Positions 1-11,140 are shown, counted from the stretch's first letter. The stretch: 36,607 nt of DNA from Nocardiopsis endophytica (GCF_027706725.1 NZ_JAQFWQ010000074.1:1-36607); one strand, 5' to 3'. The notes: a model not told the origin generated them from the letters alone. Numbers and translations: made by a program.

Positions 1-769
<769 letters not shown>

Positions 770-792
770 GCGGCGGTCGGACTCTTCTAGCT

Positions 793-798
793 AGGAGG
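793..798 (+). promoter_or_regulatory. Ribosome binding site of grpE that decides its start
   Basis: AGGAGG ends 8 bases before the ATG at 807. A GTG at 798 in the same frame overlaps this site, so ATG 807 is the better start. Confidence 0.7.
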
Positions 799-806
799 TG
801 CGGCCA

Positions 807-1481
807 ATGGCGCTGCCTGACTACGAGAACGGCGAGGCGGGCGAGGGGCCGGTGATCCGCGACAAGCGGCGCGTCGACCCCGAGACCGGCGAGCTGCGCA
901 CCCCCGACGGCGCCGCCCCCGAGCAGGAGGCGGACGCCCCGGCGGAGGAGGAGGCGGCCGGTGCCCCGGGCGCCGACCAGCGGGTCACCGAGCTCACCAA
1001 CGACCTCAAGCGGTTGCAGGCCGAGTACGCCAACTACCGCAAGCGGGTCGACCGGGACCGGGCCGCGGTCAAGGAGCAGGCCGTGGCCCAGGTGGCCGGC
1101 GAGCTGCTGCCGATCCTCGACGACATCGGCCGTGCGCGCGAGCACGACGAGCTGACCGGCGGCTTCAAGTCGGTCGGCGAGGCGCTGGAGTCGGTGGTGG
1201 TCCGCCTGGGGCTGACCAAGTACGGCGAGTCGGGCGACGCGTTCGACCCGACCGTGCACGAGGCCCTGACGATGGTCCCCCAGCCGGGGGTCGAGGCGCC
1301 CACCGTGATCGAGGTGTTCCAGCCGGGGTACCTCATCGGGGAGCGGGTGCTGCGCCCGGCCCGGGTGGTCGTGGCCGGCCCCGCCGAGGAGGCCGACGGG
1401 GACGGGGAGGGCTCCGCCGAGGAGTCCGCCCCGGCCGCGGAGGCCGCCCCGGAGGCCGGGGACGACGAAGAGAAGAAGTAG
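807..1481 (+). CDS. grpE: Nucleotide exchange factor GrpE
   Basis: GrpE homologue of 224 residues that releases ADP from DnaK and so resets the chaperone cycle. It has an acidic, Ala/Glu-rich disordered N-terminus (about residues 1-65), then the dimerising long helix (RVTELTNDLKRLQAEYANYRKRVDRDR, here cited by position about 60-85). The C-terminal beta domain carries the family signature FDPTVHEALTMVPQPG and the VIEVFQPGYLIGERVLRPARVVV region, and an acidic tail follows. It starts 37 bases after dnaK, behind an AGGAGG ribosome site. It is surely cotranscribed with dnaK and encodes DnaK's partner. The identification is firm; only the exact start (807 or the GTG at 798) is open. Confidence 0.96.
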   Translation: MALPDYENGEAGEGPVIRDKRRVDPETGELRTPDGAAPEQEADAPAEEEAAGAPGADQRVTELTNDLKRLQAEYANYRKRVDRDRAAVKEQAVAQVAGELLPILDDIGRAREHDELTGGFKSVGEALESVVVRLGLTKYGESGDAFDPTVHEALTMVPQPGVEAPTVIEVFQPGYLIGERVLRPARVVVAGPAEEADGDGEGSAEESAPAAEAAPEAGDDEEKK

Positions 1482-1488
1482 GACGCGA

Positions 1489-1524
1489 CCGCGCCCCGGG
1501 CACCCCCAGGTGCCCGGGGCGCGG
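1489..1524 (+). terminator. Strong stem-loop between grpE and dnaJ (attenuator or RNA-processing site)
   Basis: The arms at 1489-1504 and 1509-1524 are perfectly complementary over 16 bp, with a 4-base loop (CCCA). It has no U-tract. It sits inside what should be a single dnaK-grpE-dnaJ-hspR operon, so partial termination or transcript stabilisation and processing is more likely than a complete stop. Confidence 0.6.
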
Positions 1525-1562
1525 ACCACCGACGGCGCGGAGCGGGGAGAAGGCACACGTCC

Positions 1563-2723
1563 ATGAGCACCAAGGACTACCTGGAAAAGGACTACTACAA
1601 GGTCCTAGGAGTCTCGAAGACGGCCACTCAGGACGAGATCAAGCAGGCCTACCGCAAGCTCGCGCGCGCCAACCACCCCGACGCCAACAAGGGCGACGAC
1701 GAGGCCGAGGAGCGGTTCAAGGAGATCTCCGAGGCCTACAGCGTTCTGTCGGACGAGAAGCGGCGCAAGGAGTACGACGACGCCCGCTCCCTGTTCGGCG
1801 GCTCCTACCGGCCGGGCGGCGGCACCGGTCCCGGCGGCTTCGACCTGGGCGACCTCTTCGGGGGCGGCCCGGGCGGCGGAGGCGGCGCGGGCGGCGGCGA
1901 CCGGCTCAGCGACCTGTTCGGCGGCCTGTTCGGGGGGCGCGGGCGCACCACCACGACGCCGCGGCGCGGCGCCGACGTCGAGACCGAGACCACGCTGGCC
2001 TTCACCGAGGCGGCCGAGGGGGTCACCCGCTCGTTCACGCTGACCTCGGACGCGGCGTGCCCGAGCTGCAAGGGCACCGGAGCGCGCGCGGGCACCTCGC
2101 CGCGCATGTGCCCCAAGTGCTCGGGCACCGGGCACGAGAGCAAGAACCTGGGGGGCTTCTCCCTCTCCGAGCCCTGCAGCGAGTGCAAGGGCCGGGGCCT
2201 GGTCACCGACGACCCGTGCCCCACCTGCCACGGCAGCGGCCGCGGCAAGAGCAGCAGGACCGTTCAGGCGCGCATCCCCGCCGGCGTCTCCGACGGCCAG
2301 CGGATCCGGATCGCGGGCAAGGGAGCGCCGGGAGAGCACGGAGGCCCGGCCGGAGACCTCTACGTGGTGGTACGCGTGCACAAGCACCCCCTGTTCGGCA
2401 AGTCCGGCGAGAACCTGACCATCACGGTCCCGGTGACCTTCCCCGAGGCGGTGCTCGGCGCCGACGTGCGCGTGCCCACCCTGGGCGGGGTGCCGGTGAC
2501 GGTGAAGATCCCGCCGGGCACGCCCAGCGGGCGGACGCTGCGGGTGCGCGGCAAGGGGTCGCGCCGCCGCGACGGGACCCTCGGCGACCTGCTCGTCACG
2601 GTCGAGGTGCAGGTGCCGCAGACGATCAGCGCCGACGCGCGCGAGGCGCTGGAGAAGTACCGCGCCGCGACCTCCGACCACGATCCGCGCAGTGGTCTGG
2701 AGGCCCAGGCCAAGGGAGCGTGA
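1563..2723 (+). CDS. dnaJ: Chaperone protein DnaJ (Hsp40), type I
   Basis: Full-length type I DnaJ of 386 residues. It has an N-terminal J domain with the invariant HPD loop (NHPDANK, about residues 38-44), which stimulates DnaK ATPase activity. A Gly/Phe-rich linker follows, then four zinc-binding CxxCxGxG-type repeats ([32 protein letters not shown]) and the two beta-barrel substrate-binding domains. A purine-rich ribosome site (GGGGAGAA) lies about 11 bases before the ATG. It delivers clients to DnaK in the cytoplasm. It is third in the heat-shock operon, and its stop is followed 2 bases later by the hspR start. Confidence 0.97.
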   Translation: MSTKDYLEKDYYKVLGVSKTATQDEIKQAYRKLARANHPDANKGDDEAEERFKEISEAYSVLSDEKRRKEYDDARSLFGGSYRPGGGTGPGGFDLGDLFGGGPGGGGGAGGGDRLSDLFGGLFGGRGRTTTTPRRGADVETETTLAFTEAAEGVTRSFTLTSDAACPSCKGTGARAGTSPRMCPKCSGTGHESKNLGGFSLSEPCSECKGRGLVTDDPCPTCHGSGRGKSSRTVQARIPAGVSDGQRIRIAGKGAPGEHGGPAGDLYVVVRVHKHPLFGKSGENLTITVPVTFPEAVLGADVRVPTLGGVPVTVKIPPGTPSGRTLRVRGKGSRRRDGTLGDLLVTVEVQVPQTISADAREALEKYRAATSDHDPRSGLEAQAKGA

Positions 2724-2725
2724 GC

Positions 2726-3232
2726 ATGATGAACCACGGCGGGCTCGGCGACGACGCCCCGGTCTACGTCATCTCGGTCGCCGCAGAGCTGTCCGGGCTG
2801 CACCCGCAGACGCTGCGCCAGTACGACCGGCTCGGCCTGGTCTCGCCGGGCCGCGCCGCCGGGCGCGGGCGCCGGTACTCGGCGCGGGACGTGCAGATGC
2901 TGCGCGAGGTGCAGCGGCTCTCCCAGGAGGAGGGCATCAACCTCGCCGGGATCAAGCGCATCCTGGAGCTGCAGCGGGAGGTGGCCGAGCTCCGCGAGAC
3001 CGTCTTCCACCTGCACAACGAGCTGGAGGCGGCGCGCTCGGCGGTGGCCCGCCGGGGGGCCGCGGCGCAGGGGCCGCCGCCGCGACCGGGCGGCGAGCTG
3101 ATGCCGGTGCGGCGCACCCGGGTGACGGTGTTCGGCGCCGCGGTCCAGCCCGAGCGGCGGGACGAGCGCCGGGACGACCGGCCCGGGGACCGGCCCGGCG
3201 ATGACCGGCGGGACGACCCCCGCCGCGACTGA
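2726..3232 (+). CDS. hspR: MerR-family heat-shock repressor HspR
   Basis: MerR-type regulator of 168 residues. A winged-helix DNA-binding domain is at about residues 14-80 ([24 protein letters not shown] at its start, and RRYSARDV), with a leucine-rich coiled coil at about 80-115. The C-terminal tail is rich in Arg, Asp and Pro and of low complexity. In Streptomyces and mycobacteria, HspR uses DnaK as corepressor to shut off its own operon and clpB, binding the HAIR inverted repeat. Its place after dnaJ is the standard arrangement. The start is at ATG 2726, with GGGAG 8 bases upstream; ATG 2729 and GTG 2720, which overlaps the dnaJ stop, are alternatives. No HAIR consensus (CTTGAGT-N7-ACTCAAG) was found inside the window. 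Confidence 0.93.
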   Translation: MMNHGGLGDDAPVYVISVAAELSGLHPQTLRQYDRLGLVSPGRAAGRGRRYSARDVQMLREVQRLSQEEGINLAGIKRILELQREVAELRETVFHLHNELEAARSAVARRGAAAQGPPPRPGGELMPVRRTRVTVFGAAVQPERRDERRDDRPGDRPGDDRRDDPRRD

Positions 3233-3247
3233 CGCGCCCGGAGGGGG

Positions 3248-3276
3248 CGCGGCCCGGCGCCGAGCGCCGGGCCGCG
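3248..3276 (+). terminator. Stem-loop terminator between hspR and clpB
   Basis: A 13-bp perfect G/C stem (3248-3260 with 3264-3276) closes on a 3-base CGA loop, right after hspR. It probably ends or attenuates the dnaK operon transcript, so clpB may have its own promoter in the following 60 bases. Confidence 0.65.
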
Positions 3277-3336
3277 GCGGCGCACGTCCGATTTGCACAA
3301 CCTCATAGGGATTCGCACGAAGGGGGCGGCGACGAC

Positions 3337-5958
<2,622 letters not shown>

Positions 5959-5964
5959 CCCGGG

Positions 5965-6005
5965 CCCAAGGGCCCCCGGCGACGACGTCGCCGGGGGCCC
6001 TTGGG
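5965..6005. terminator. Bidirectional terminator between clpB and the terpene synthase gene
   Basis: A 19-bp perfect stem (5965-5983 with 5987-6005) has a 3-base loop. It lies between two converging genes and, being palindromic, can serve both strands. Confidence 0.8.
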
Positions 6006-6035
6006 GCAGCGCTGCCGGACGGCCCGCCCGGCTCG

Positions 6036-8327
6036 TTACCTCGGTGCTCCCGGGACCGGTGGGCCCGAGGGGATCCTCATGGCGGCGCGGGATACCAGGT
6101 CCATCGCCGCCCTGCGCGGGGCCGGTTCGCCCTCGAGGTCCTTCTTGCGGTAGCGCACCACCTCGCGGTGCCAGTTCAGGATCCCCGACAGCCAGTCCTT
6201 CATCAGGTCCGAGTAGCGCCGCAGTGCGTTCCGGGCCCGCTCGTCCAGCCCCATGTCGTCGAACAGCTCGGGCAGGGACTCACGGTCGATGCGGTCGAAC
6301 TGCTCCAGCCGCACCCGCAGCAGGTCGCCCACCACGTCGCGGGCGGTGATGCGGTCGGTGCCGAGGAAGTTCTCCACCACCAGCACCATGTTGTGGACCT
6401 CGCCCTCGCGCTCGACCTCCTTCTGGTACGAGAACAGGTCGTTCAGGATGCACGCCACGTCCTGGGCCGACGTCTCCAGTTCCCGCACCGTCCTGGTGGC
6501 GAACACCTCCGCCGGGACGTCCCCCGCCCCCTCCATGCGGGCCAGGGCCATCGTCATGTCCGACCCGAAGGTGCGCCGCCGCATCTCCAGGTAGTCCACC
6601 GGGTCCGGCACCCGGTTGGCCGCCTGGTTGTCCAGCTCCCACACCCAGCTCGCCGTCATCTCCCGCACCGCCGTGCGGAAAGCCTCGCGCGCCGCCATCG
6701 GCAGCGGCGCCGCCGTCCGGCGCCACAGCTCCTCCAGCCCCCGCTCCATGGGGTCCAGCGGCTGCGGGACCAGCCCCAGGTCCAGCGGCATGAAGGCGCC
6801 CAGCCGCTCGTGCGACAGCCGCCCCGCCGCCACGTCCCGGCGGCCGCCGTAGACCAGCGGGTAGTAGTCGTCGCCGTAGGTCCCCCAGCACAGCCAGTCG
6901 GTGGAGACCTCCAGCTTCTCCAGCGAGGAGTCGGCGTGGATGGCGGCGGCGCACAGGGCCAGGTCGTACCCGGTGAACTTGTCCTCGCTCCACACCACCG
7001 CGCCCACGCCGGGCACCTCGTCGAGCATGCCCATGGAGCGCACCCACTCCAGCGAGTGCTCGCGCGCCGCGTCCAGGTGCGGACTCATCCGGAGCGGGTA
7101 GTGGATCGGGATGTCCGGGAGCGGCAGGTGCCCGGTCTCCTGGAACAGCTCCTGGGAGTGCTTGCGCGCGCGGCGGTTCAGCCCCGGGGCGAAGTTCAGG
7201 CTCATCGCGGGCACCCGCACCGACGACGCCCCCAGGCCGGTCGGCCCCGACGCCGCCGCGGGCGGCCGCGGGGCGCGCTCCTGCGCGTACCTGCCGGTGG
7301 CCGCGTGCCACTCGTGCCCGCCCGCCTGCCAGTCCTGGAGCGCCTTGGCCAGCGCGGCCGCCGCGGCCGCCTCCCCCGGCAGGCCGCCCGACGCCGCGAG
7401 CCCCTCGGCCAGCTCGCCCACGGCCGTGTCCTCGAACTGCACCATGCGGGAGGTGAGCAGGTCGTTGACCAGCTCGGCGGCCTCCTGGTCCGGGCACCCG
7501 AGGAAGGCGCCGTACACCTGCACGGCGTTGTCCCGGCGCCCGTCGGCGGCGTCGGCGCGGGCCGAGAACAGGTCGTTGCGCAGGTGCACCGCGTCGGCGA
7601 AGGCCTCGCGCAGGACGCGGACCGCGCGGCCGTGCGCCGCGTCGCCGACCGAGGCCTTGGCGGCGAACTCGGCGAGGTCGGCGCAGAACAGGCCCCCGCC
7701 CCCGGCGCGCCGGTCCTGCAGGTGCTCGACCGGGTTGGGGGCGCGCTCGCGCCCGCGCTGGTCGAGCTCGCGCAGCGGGTCGGCGATGACGCCGCGCAGG
7801 TCGGCGGTGAACCGGTCGCGCAGGCTCTCGGGCAGGGCGGGCGCGGTGCGCTCCCACAGGTCCGCGAGGGCGACGACGGACGGGGGCGGGGGCGCGGGCT
7901 CCGCCTCGTCCTCGTTGTCGTTGTCCTCGCCGGCCTCGGCGGCGGGGGCCGGGGACTCCGCGCCTCTGTCCTCCAGGACCCCTTCGAGGAGCGCGATGCG
8001 GTCGCGCGCGTCGGGGCGGTCCTTTGCGCTGCGGAATCGCGCTCGGGACTCGTCCCGGTGGAAGAACGCCCATGTGTACCAGTCGGTCATCAGCGCGAGG
8101 GTGCGCGGGTCGCAGTCGGGGTGGGCGTAGGCGGCCAGCAGCGGGACGTCCATCGCGGCCAGTGAGGCCTCGTCCCAGACGCCGTCGCCGTCCGGCCCCC
8201 GGGAGCCGGAGCCGATGAGCCCGGTGCGGCGGACCCACGCCGCGTTGTGCTCGCGCGCGGTCTCCAGGCTCGGGTTGATGCGGGCCGGGTACGGGAGGTA
8301 GAAGGCGGGCAGCTCGAAGGCGTCCAT
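6036..8327 (-). CDS. Geosmin-synthase-like two-domain terpene synthase with a degenerate N-terminal active site
   Basis: Protein of 763 residues that aligns by eye along its whole length with bacterial germacradienol/geosmin synthase. It opens with the family start FELPAFYLPYPARINP. In known enzymes the N-terminal domain converts farnesyl diphosphate to germacradienol and the C-terminal domain turns that into geosmin. Here the C-terminal domain keeps its metal motif (GDDYYP, 485-490) and the NSE triad NDLFSYQKE (629-637). The N-terminal domain has lost DDHFLE: the aligned segment reads FFHRDESRARF (RDESRA at 91-96). Its NSE motif ends in Asp instead of Glu (NDLFSARAD, 251-259), and an acidic, Pro-rich insert occupies about 121-150. 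It may not act on FPP by itself. The ATG at 8327 starts the family-like sequence; the frame is open for 41 more codons upstream. Confidence 0.85.
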   Translation of the reverse strand: MDAFELPAFYLPYPARINPSLETAREHNAAWVRRTGLIGSGSRGPDGDGVWDEASLAAMDVPLLAAYAHPDCDPRTLALMTDWYTWAFFHRDESRARFRSAKDRPDARDRIALLEGVLEDRGAESPAPAAEAGEDNDNEDEAEPAPPPPSVVALADLWERTAPALPESLRDRFTADLRGVIADPLRELDQRGRERAPNPVEHLQDRRAGGGGLFCADLAEFAAKASVGDAAHGRAVRVLREAFADAVHLRNDLFSARADAADGRRDNAVQVYGAFLGCPDQEAAELVNDLLTSRMVQFEDTAVGELAEGLAASGGLPGEAAAAAALAKALQDWQAGGHEWHAATGRYAQERAPRPPAAASGPTGLGASSVRVPAMSLNFAPGLNRRARKHSQELFQETGHLPLPDIPIHYPLRMSPHLDAAREHSLEWVRSMGMLDEVPGVGAVVWSEDKFTGYDLALCAAAIHADSSLEKLEVSTDWLCWGTYGDDYYPLVYGGRRDVAAGRLSHERLGAFMPLDLGLVPQPLDPMERGLEELWRRTAAPLPMAAREAFRTAVREMTASWVWELDNQAANRVPDPVDYLEMRRRTFGSDMTMALARMEGAGDVPAEVFATRTVRELETSAQDVACILNDLFSYQKEVEREGEVHNMVLVVENFLGTDRITARDVVGDLLRVRLEQFDRIDRESLPELFDDMGLDERARNALRRYSDLMKDWLSGILNWHREVVRYRKKDLEGEPAPRRAAMDLVSRAAMRIPSGPPVPGAPR

Positions 8328-8631
8328 CACAGGGGGCCTCTCTCGTCGACCGTGAGCCGGGGCGCGCACCACTTCGCAGGCAGCGTAGATCCGGGGCGGA
8401 CCGCACGTCCCGCCCTCGGCGCGGATCGGGCGCGGACCGCCCGGGTTCATGGAGCCTTGCCCGCTTTGCCCCCCGGGTTCCGGACACCCGATGTGTCCGC
8501 CCCCTCACCCCCCGTTTCACCGCCACCCCCGCCCGAAACGGCGGGCGGTCAGTCGTAGACCTCCGAACGGTGACCGGCGTGGACCCCCGGACGAGCACGC
8601 GCCTACGGCCTGAAGAGCGTCCGGTGTCCGC
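8328..8631. other. Non-coding gap upstream of the terpene synthase gene
   Basis: About 300 bases between two leftward genes. It must hold the promoter of the terpene synthase gene, but I see only a weak TACGCT-like -10 on the minus strand. No toxin gene or other credible coding sequence follows the antitoxin gene here. Confidence 0.4.
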
Positions 8632-8889
8632 TCACTCCGGTCGCGCCAGCGTCTCGGCCATGACCTGGGCGAGCGGAATCCCCGGCTCCGAGCCGCCCAT
8701 GCGCTCGCGGACGATTCGAGCGATCTCCTGCTCTTCGAACCGCTGATAGCGCCGGAGCAGCTCGATCGGGACGACGGCGGCGACCTCCTTCCCACGACGG
8801 GTGATCACGGTCGGCTCGCCGTCCCTCTCCGCCCGGTCGACGACGACCGCCATGTGGTCGCGGACCATGCGAATGGACTCCACTGGCAT
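8632..8889 (-). CDS. Phd/YefM-type antitoxin, without a recognisable toxin partner
   Basis: Small protein of 85 residues with the Phd/YefM fold signature: a short N-terminal DNA-binding half ([20 protein letters not shown]), then the [19 protein letters not shown] strand-turn-strand. The acidic C-terminal helix region would wrap a toxin. Such antitoxins neutralise RelE-, Doc- or PIN-type toxins and repress their own promoter. The start is set at the ATG at 8889, because GGAGG lies 9 bases upstream of it and directly abuts the alternative ATG at 8898. No RelE, Doc or PIN reading frame is visible on either side, so it is an orphan, a remnant of a pair, or acts in trans. Confidence 0.78.
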   Translation of the reverse strand: MPVESIRMVRDHMAVVVDRAERDGEPTVITRRGKEVAAVVPIELLRRYQRFEEQEIARIVRERMGGSEPGIPLAQVMAETLARPE

Positions 8890-8947
8890 GTCGTTCATCC
8901 TCCGATGGTGCACCCGCCCCACGGGACGCGGGTGACATGCACACTAT

Positions 8948-8970
8948 TGAAAATGACAATCATTTGCGTC
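8948..8970. promoter_or_regulatory. Zur/Fur-family operator-like palindrome
   Basis: AAATGA (8951-8956), a 3-base spacer and TCATTT (8960-8965) form an AT-rich inverted repeat in otherwise GC-rich DNA. Read as TGAAAATGACAATCA or as TGACAATCATTTGCG, it matches 12 of 15 positions of the actinobacterial Zur-type consensus TGAAAATGATTTTCA on one strand or the other. Which transcript it controls is unclear: on the minus strand it overlaps a possible promoter (TAGTGT -10) for the antitoxin gene, and on the plus strand it precedes an 11-codon reading frame. Confidence 0.45.
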
Positions 8971-9048
8971 ATGATCGACCGAGGCGCCCGGGCCACCTCC
9001 CTCTGACCGGGTGCCTCCCCCTCTCCCTCAGGGGTGACCGCAGGAGTG

Positions 9049-9085
9049 CGGGGGCCGTGGGCGAGTACCGGGTCCGCGGCCCCCG
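9049..9085 (+). terminator. Hairpin downstream of the Zur-like box
   Basis: The arms at 9049-9057 and 9077-9085 are perfectly complementary over 9 bp, with a 19-base loop and no U-tract. It could end a short transcript started at the palindrome. Confidence 0.35.
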
Positions 9086-9191
9086 TGCGTTACGCCCGGC
9101 GCGGAACCGCCCCGGCGGGCGTGGCCGACGCGCGCGGGGCGCACTATGTTCGGAAGGCAGCGACGCCCGCGACAACGCTGGGGAGGCAGCC

Positions 9192-9614
9192 GTGTCCGAA
9201 CCCGCTCCGCAGTCCGATCCCGGCCCCGGGGGCGGTCCCGACCGCCCCTACGGCCCCGGCTTCGCCCCCTCGCCCGTGCCCGCGCCCGTCCCCGACGACG
9301 AGCCGCTGATGCGCGACCTGATCGGCGCCATGCTCCGCCGCGTCCGCCAGGAGCAGGGCCGCACCCTGCGCGAGGTGGCCGAGGCCGCCCAGGTCTCGCT
9401 CCCCTACCTCTCCGAGGTCGAGCGGGGCCGCAAGGAGCCGTCCTCGGAGGTCCTCGCCGCCATCCGGCAGGCGCTCGGCCTGAGCCTGGTCGACCTGGTG
9501 GGCGGCCTGCACATGGAGCTGGCCGCCCCGGCGGTCCTCCCCGTTCAGGGCGTGCCCCGCTCCCTGGGCCGCGGCCCCGCGGGCGGGCACCGGGCCGTCA
9601 TGCTCGCCGCCTGA
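9192..9614 (+). CDS. popR: XRE/ClgR-type activator of clp genes, PopR-like, with a C-terminal LAA tag
   Basis: Regulator of 140 residues. A Pro-rich N-terminal tail (1-38) is followed by a Cro/C1-type helix-turn-helix at about 43-103 ([23 protein letters not shown] and [15 protein letters not shown]), which closely resembles the Streptomyces ClgR/PopR family. The last residues are AVMLAA. In Streptomyces, PopR and ClgR activate clpP operons and are themselves degraded by ClpP through a C-terminal Ala-Ala, which gives a feedback loop. Here the gene converges on a clpP pair 30 bases away, so I infer a PopR role. The start is GTG 9192 with GGGGAGG 5 bases upstream; the frame stays open further upstream but that part does not look like the family. 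Confidence 0.72.
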   Translation: MSEPAPQSDPGPGGGPDRPYGPGFAPSPVPAPVPDDEPLMRDLIGAMLRRVRQEQGRTLREVAEAAQVSLPYLSEVERGRKEPSSEVLAAIRQALGLSLVDLVGGLHMELAAPAVLPVQGVPRSLGRGPAGGHRAVMLAA

Positions 9615-9644
9615 CGGGCACGGGCCCGGCGCCGCGCCGCCCGC

Positions 9645-10256
9645 TCAGGCCGCGCGCGCCGCCAGGTCCCGTGCCGACACCAGGCCGTCGACGATCCCGT
9701 ACTCCAGCGCCTCCTGGGCCGTGAAGATCTTGTCCCGGTCGGTGTCCTCCCGCAGCCGCTCGGTCGTCTGCCCCGTGTGCCGGGACAGGATCTCCTCCAC
9801 CTGCGCCCTGATCCGCAGCACCTCGGCCGCCTGGATCTCCAGGTCGGCCGCGGTCCCCTGCCCCTCGGCCGAGGGCTGGTGCAGCAGCACCCGCGAGTGC
9901 GGCAGCGCCGCGCGCTTGCCCGGGGCGCCCGCCGCCAGCAGCACCGCCGCCGCGGAGGCGGCCTGCCCCATGCACACGGTCGCCACGTCGGCGCGGACGA
10001 AGCTCATCGTGTCGTAGATGGCCGTCAGCGCCGTGTTCGAGCCGCCGGGCGAGTTGATGTAGAGCTGGATGTCCCGGTCCGGGTTCTCGTAGTCCAGGTG
10101 CAGCAGCTGCGCCATCACCACGTTCGCCACCCCGTCGTCGAGCGGTGTCCCGATGAAGACGATGCGCTCCGACAGCAGCCTGCTGAACACGTCGTAGGCG
10201 CGCTCGCCCTCCGGGCGGCGCTCGACCACCGTCGGAATCGTGTAGCTCTGCGCCAT
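9645..10256 (-). CDS. clpP: ATP-dependent Clp protease proteolytic subunit, second of the pair
   Basis: ClpP of 203 residues. It has the catalytic Ser101 in MGQAAS, His126 in LLHQPS and the Asp in the [10 protein letters not shown] segment, plus the conserved INSPGGS loop and the YGIVD near the end. ClpP forms tetradecameric barrels that degrade proteins fed by ClpX or ClpC ATPases. The gene starts one base after the stop of the preceding clpP, so they are translationally coupled and probably make a hetero-oligomer. With the PopR-like gene next door, the pair corresponds best to the Streptomyces clpP3-clpP4 operon, but the numbering is inferred from context. Its C-terminus is AARAA. Confidence 0.95.
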   Translation of the reverse strand: MAQSYTIPTVVERRPEGERAYDVFSRLLSERIVFIGTPLDDGVANVVMAQLLHLDYENPDRDIQLYINSPGGSNTALTAIYDTMSFVRADVATVCMGQAASAAAVLLAAGAPGKRAALPHSRVLLHQPSAEGQGTAADLEIQAAEVLRIRAQVEEILSRHTGQTTERLREDTDRDKIFTAQEALEYGIVDGLVSARDLAARAA

Positions 10257-10257
10257 C

Positions 10258-10917
10258 TCACTCCCCCTTCGCCGTGCTCGCCGCCACGCCGGCGGCCATC
10301 CCGAACCCGAACCGGCGCGCGGTCTCGCCGCCGATCTCCGCGACGCTCTCCACCACGCGGTCCACGAACCCGTACTCCTTGGCCTCCTGCGCGGTGAACC
10401 AGCGGTCGCGGCGCTGGTCCTCGGCGAGGGTCTCCTCCGACTGCCCGGAGTGCTCGGACAGGATGCGCAGCATCGTCTTCTTGGTGTGCGCCAGGTTCTC
10501 GGCCTGGATGGCGATGTCGGCGGCGGTCCCGCCGATCCCCCCGGACGGCTGGTGCATCATGATCCGCGCGTTCGGCAGGCTGTAGCGCTTGCCCGCCGTC
10601 CCGGTGCACAGAAGGGCCTGGGCCATGCTGTAGGCCGACCCCATGACCAGGGTCGCCACGTCGTTGGGGATGAACCGCATGGTGTCGTAGACCGCCAGCC
10701 CGGCGGTGATCGACCCGCCGGGGCTGTTGATCAGCAGCGTGATGTCGCGCTTGGGGTCCTCCGAGGCCAGCAGCATGAGCTGTGAGCACACCCGGTTGGC
10801 CACCGCGTCGTCGATCTCCGAGCCCAGCACCACCATCCGGCCGTGCAGCAGCCCGGTGAGCACCTGGTCGCCGAACCCCCCGCCGGGGGCGGCCTCGGAC
10901 GCCTCGCTGGTGAGCAT
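10258..10917 (-). CDS. clpP: ATP-dependent Clp protease proteolytic subunit, first of the pair
   Basis: ClpP of 219 residues, the first gene of the two-gene clpP operon. It keeps the catalytic residues, but its nucleophile motif is unusual: MGSAYSMAQ around Ser97 where most ClpPs have MGQAASMG. His122 lies in [15 protein letters not shown] and the Asp in AEDQRRDRW. This gives a barrel subunit of the ClpP1/ClpP3 kind. The start is ATG 10917, with GAGGAGGAGG just upstream; an open frame continues to 11142 but is Pro/Gly-rich and unlike any ClpP propeptide. It is likely activated by the neighbouring PopR-like regulator; two inverted repeats in the upstream gap are candidate operators. Confidence 0.95.
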   Translation of the reverse strand: MLTSEASEAAPGGGFGDQVLTGLLHGRMVVLGSEIDDAVANRVCSQLMLLASEDPKRDITLLINSPGGSITAGLAVYDTMRFIPNDVATLVMGSAYSMAQALLCTGTAGKRYSLPNARIMMHQPSGGIGGTAADIAIQAENLAHTKKTMLRILSEHSGQSEETLAEDQRRDRWFTAQEAKEYGFVDRVVESVAEIGGETARRFGFGMAAGVAASTAKGE

Positions 10918-11009
10918 CGTCCTCCTCCTCGTCTCCGTCCGTCCGGCGGGGCCTACCGCGCCGCCGGTCCCTCCACCCTGCGGTGCGCCCGGCCGCGCGG
11001 GCCACGGTT

Positions 11010-11039
11010 TCTGCCCTGGGGAGATCTGCTGCGGGCAGA
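11010..11039. promoter_or_regulatory. Inverted repeat upstream of the clpP pair (candidate regulator site)
   Basis: TCTGCCC (11010-11016) and GGGCAGA (11033-11039) are perfectly complementary and 16 bases apart, about 95-120 bases upstream of the first clpP start. The site does not match the GTTCGC-N5-GCG motif described for ClgR, so its link to the PopR-like protein is a guess from position. Confidence 0.3.
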
Positions 11040-11075
11040 GCCCTGCACCCGCGGGAGGGGCCGCATACGGCACAG

Positions 11076-11095
11076 GGCGTACACCGGGTGTCGCC
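11076..11095. promoter_or_regulatory. Second inverted repeat in the clpP / DMT divergent region
   Basis: The arms are GGCG-ACACC (with one extra T) and GGTGT-CGCC around a single G, giving 9 complementary positions. It lies between the leftward clpP operon and the rightward DMT gene, so it could serve either. Confidence 0.3.
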
Positions 11096-11140
11096 CCCGG
11101 GACGACGCACACGCGGGGAATGTCCGGAAGGCTCGGTTCC

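Larger units (their letters stand above)
8890..9191. other. Divergent intergenic region with operator-like and hairpin elements
   Basis: About 300 bases between the leftward antitoxin gene and the rightward popR-like gene. It holds a Zur/Fur-like palindrome (8948-8970), an 11-codon ATG reading frame (8971-9006) and a 9-bp hairpin (9049-9085). No longer gene is supported. Confidence 0.5.

Noticed and set aside
8937-9191. An N-terminal extension of the PopR-like protein starting at 8937
   Set aside because: The extra 85 residues are Arg/Pro-rich and unlike the family, they read through a palindrome and a hairpin, and GTG 9192 has a good ribosome site.
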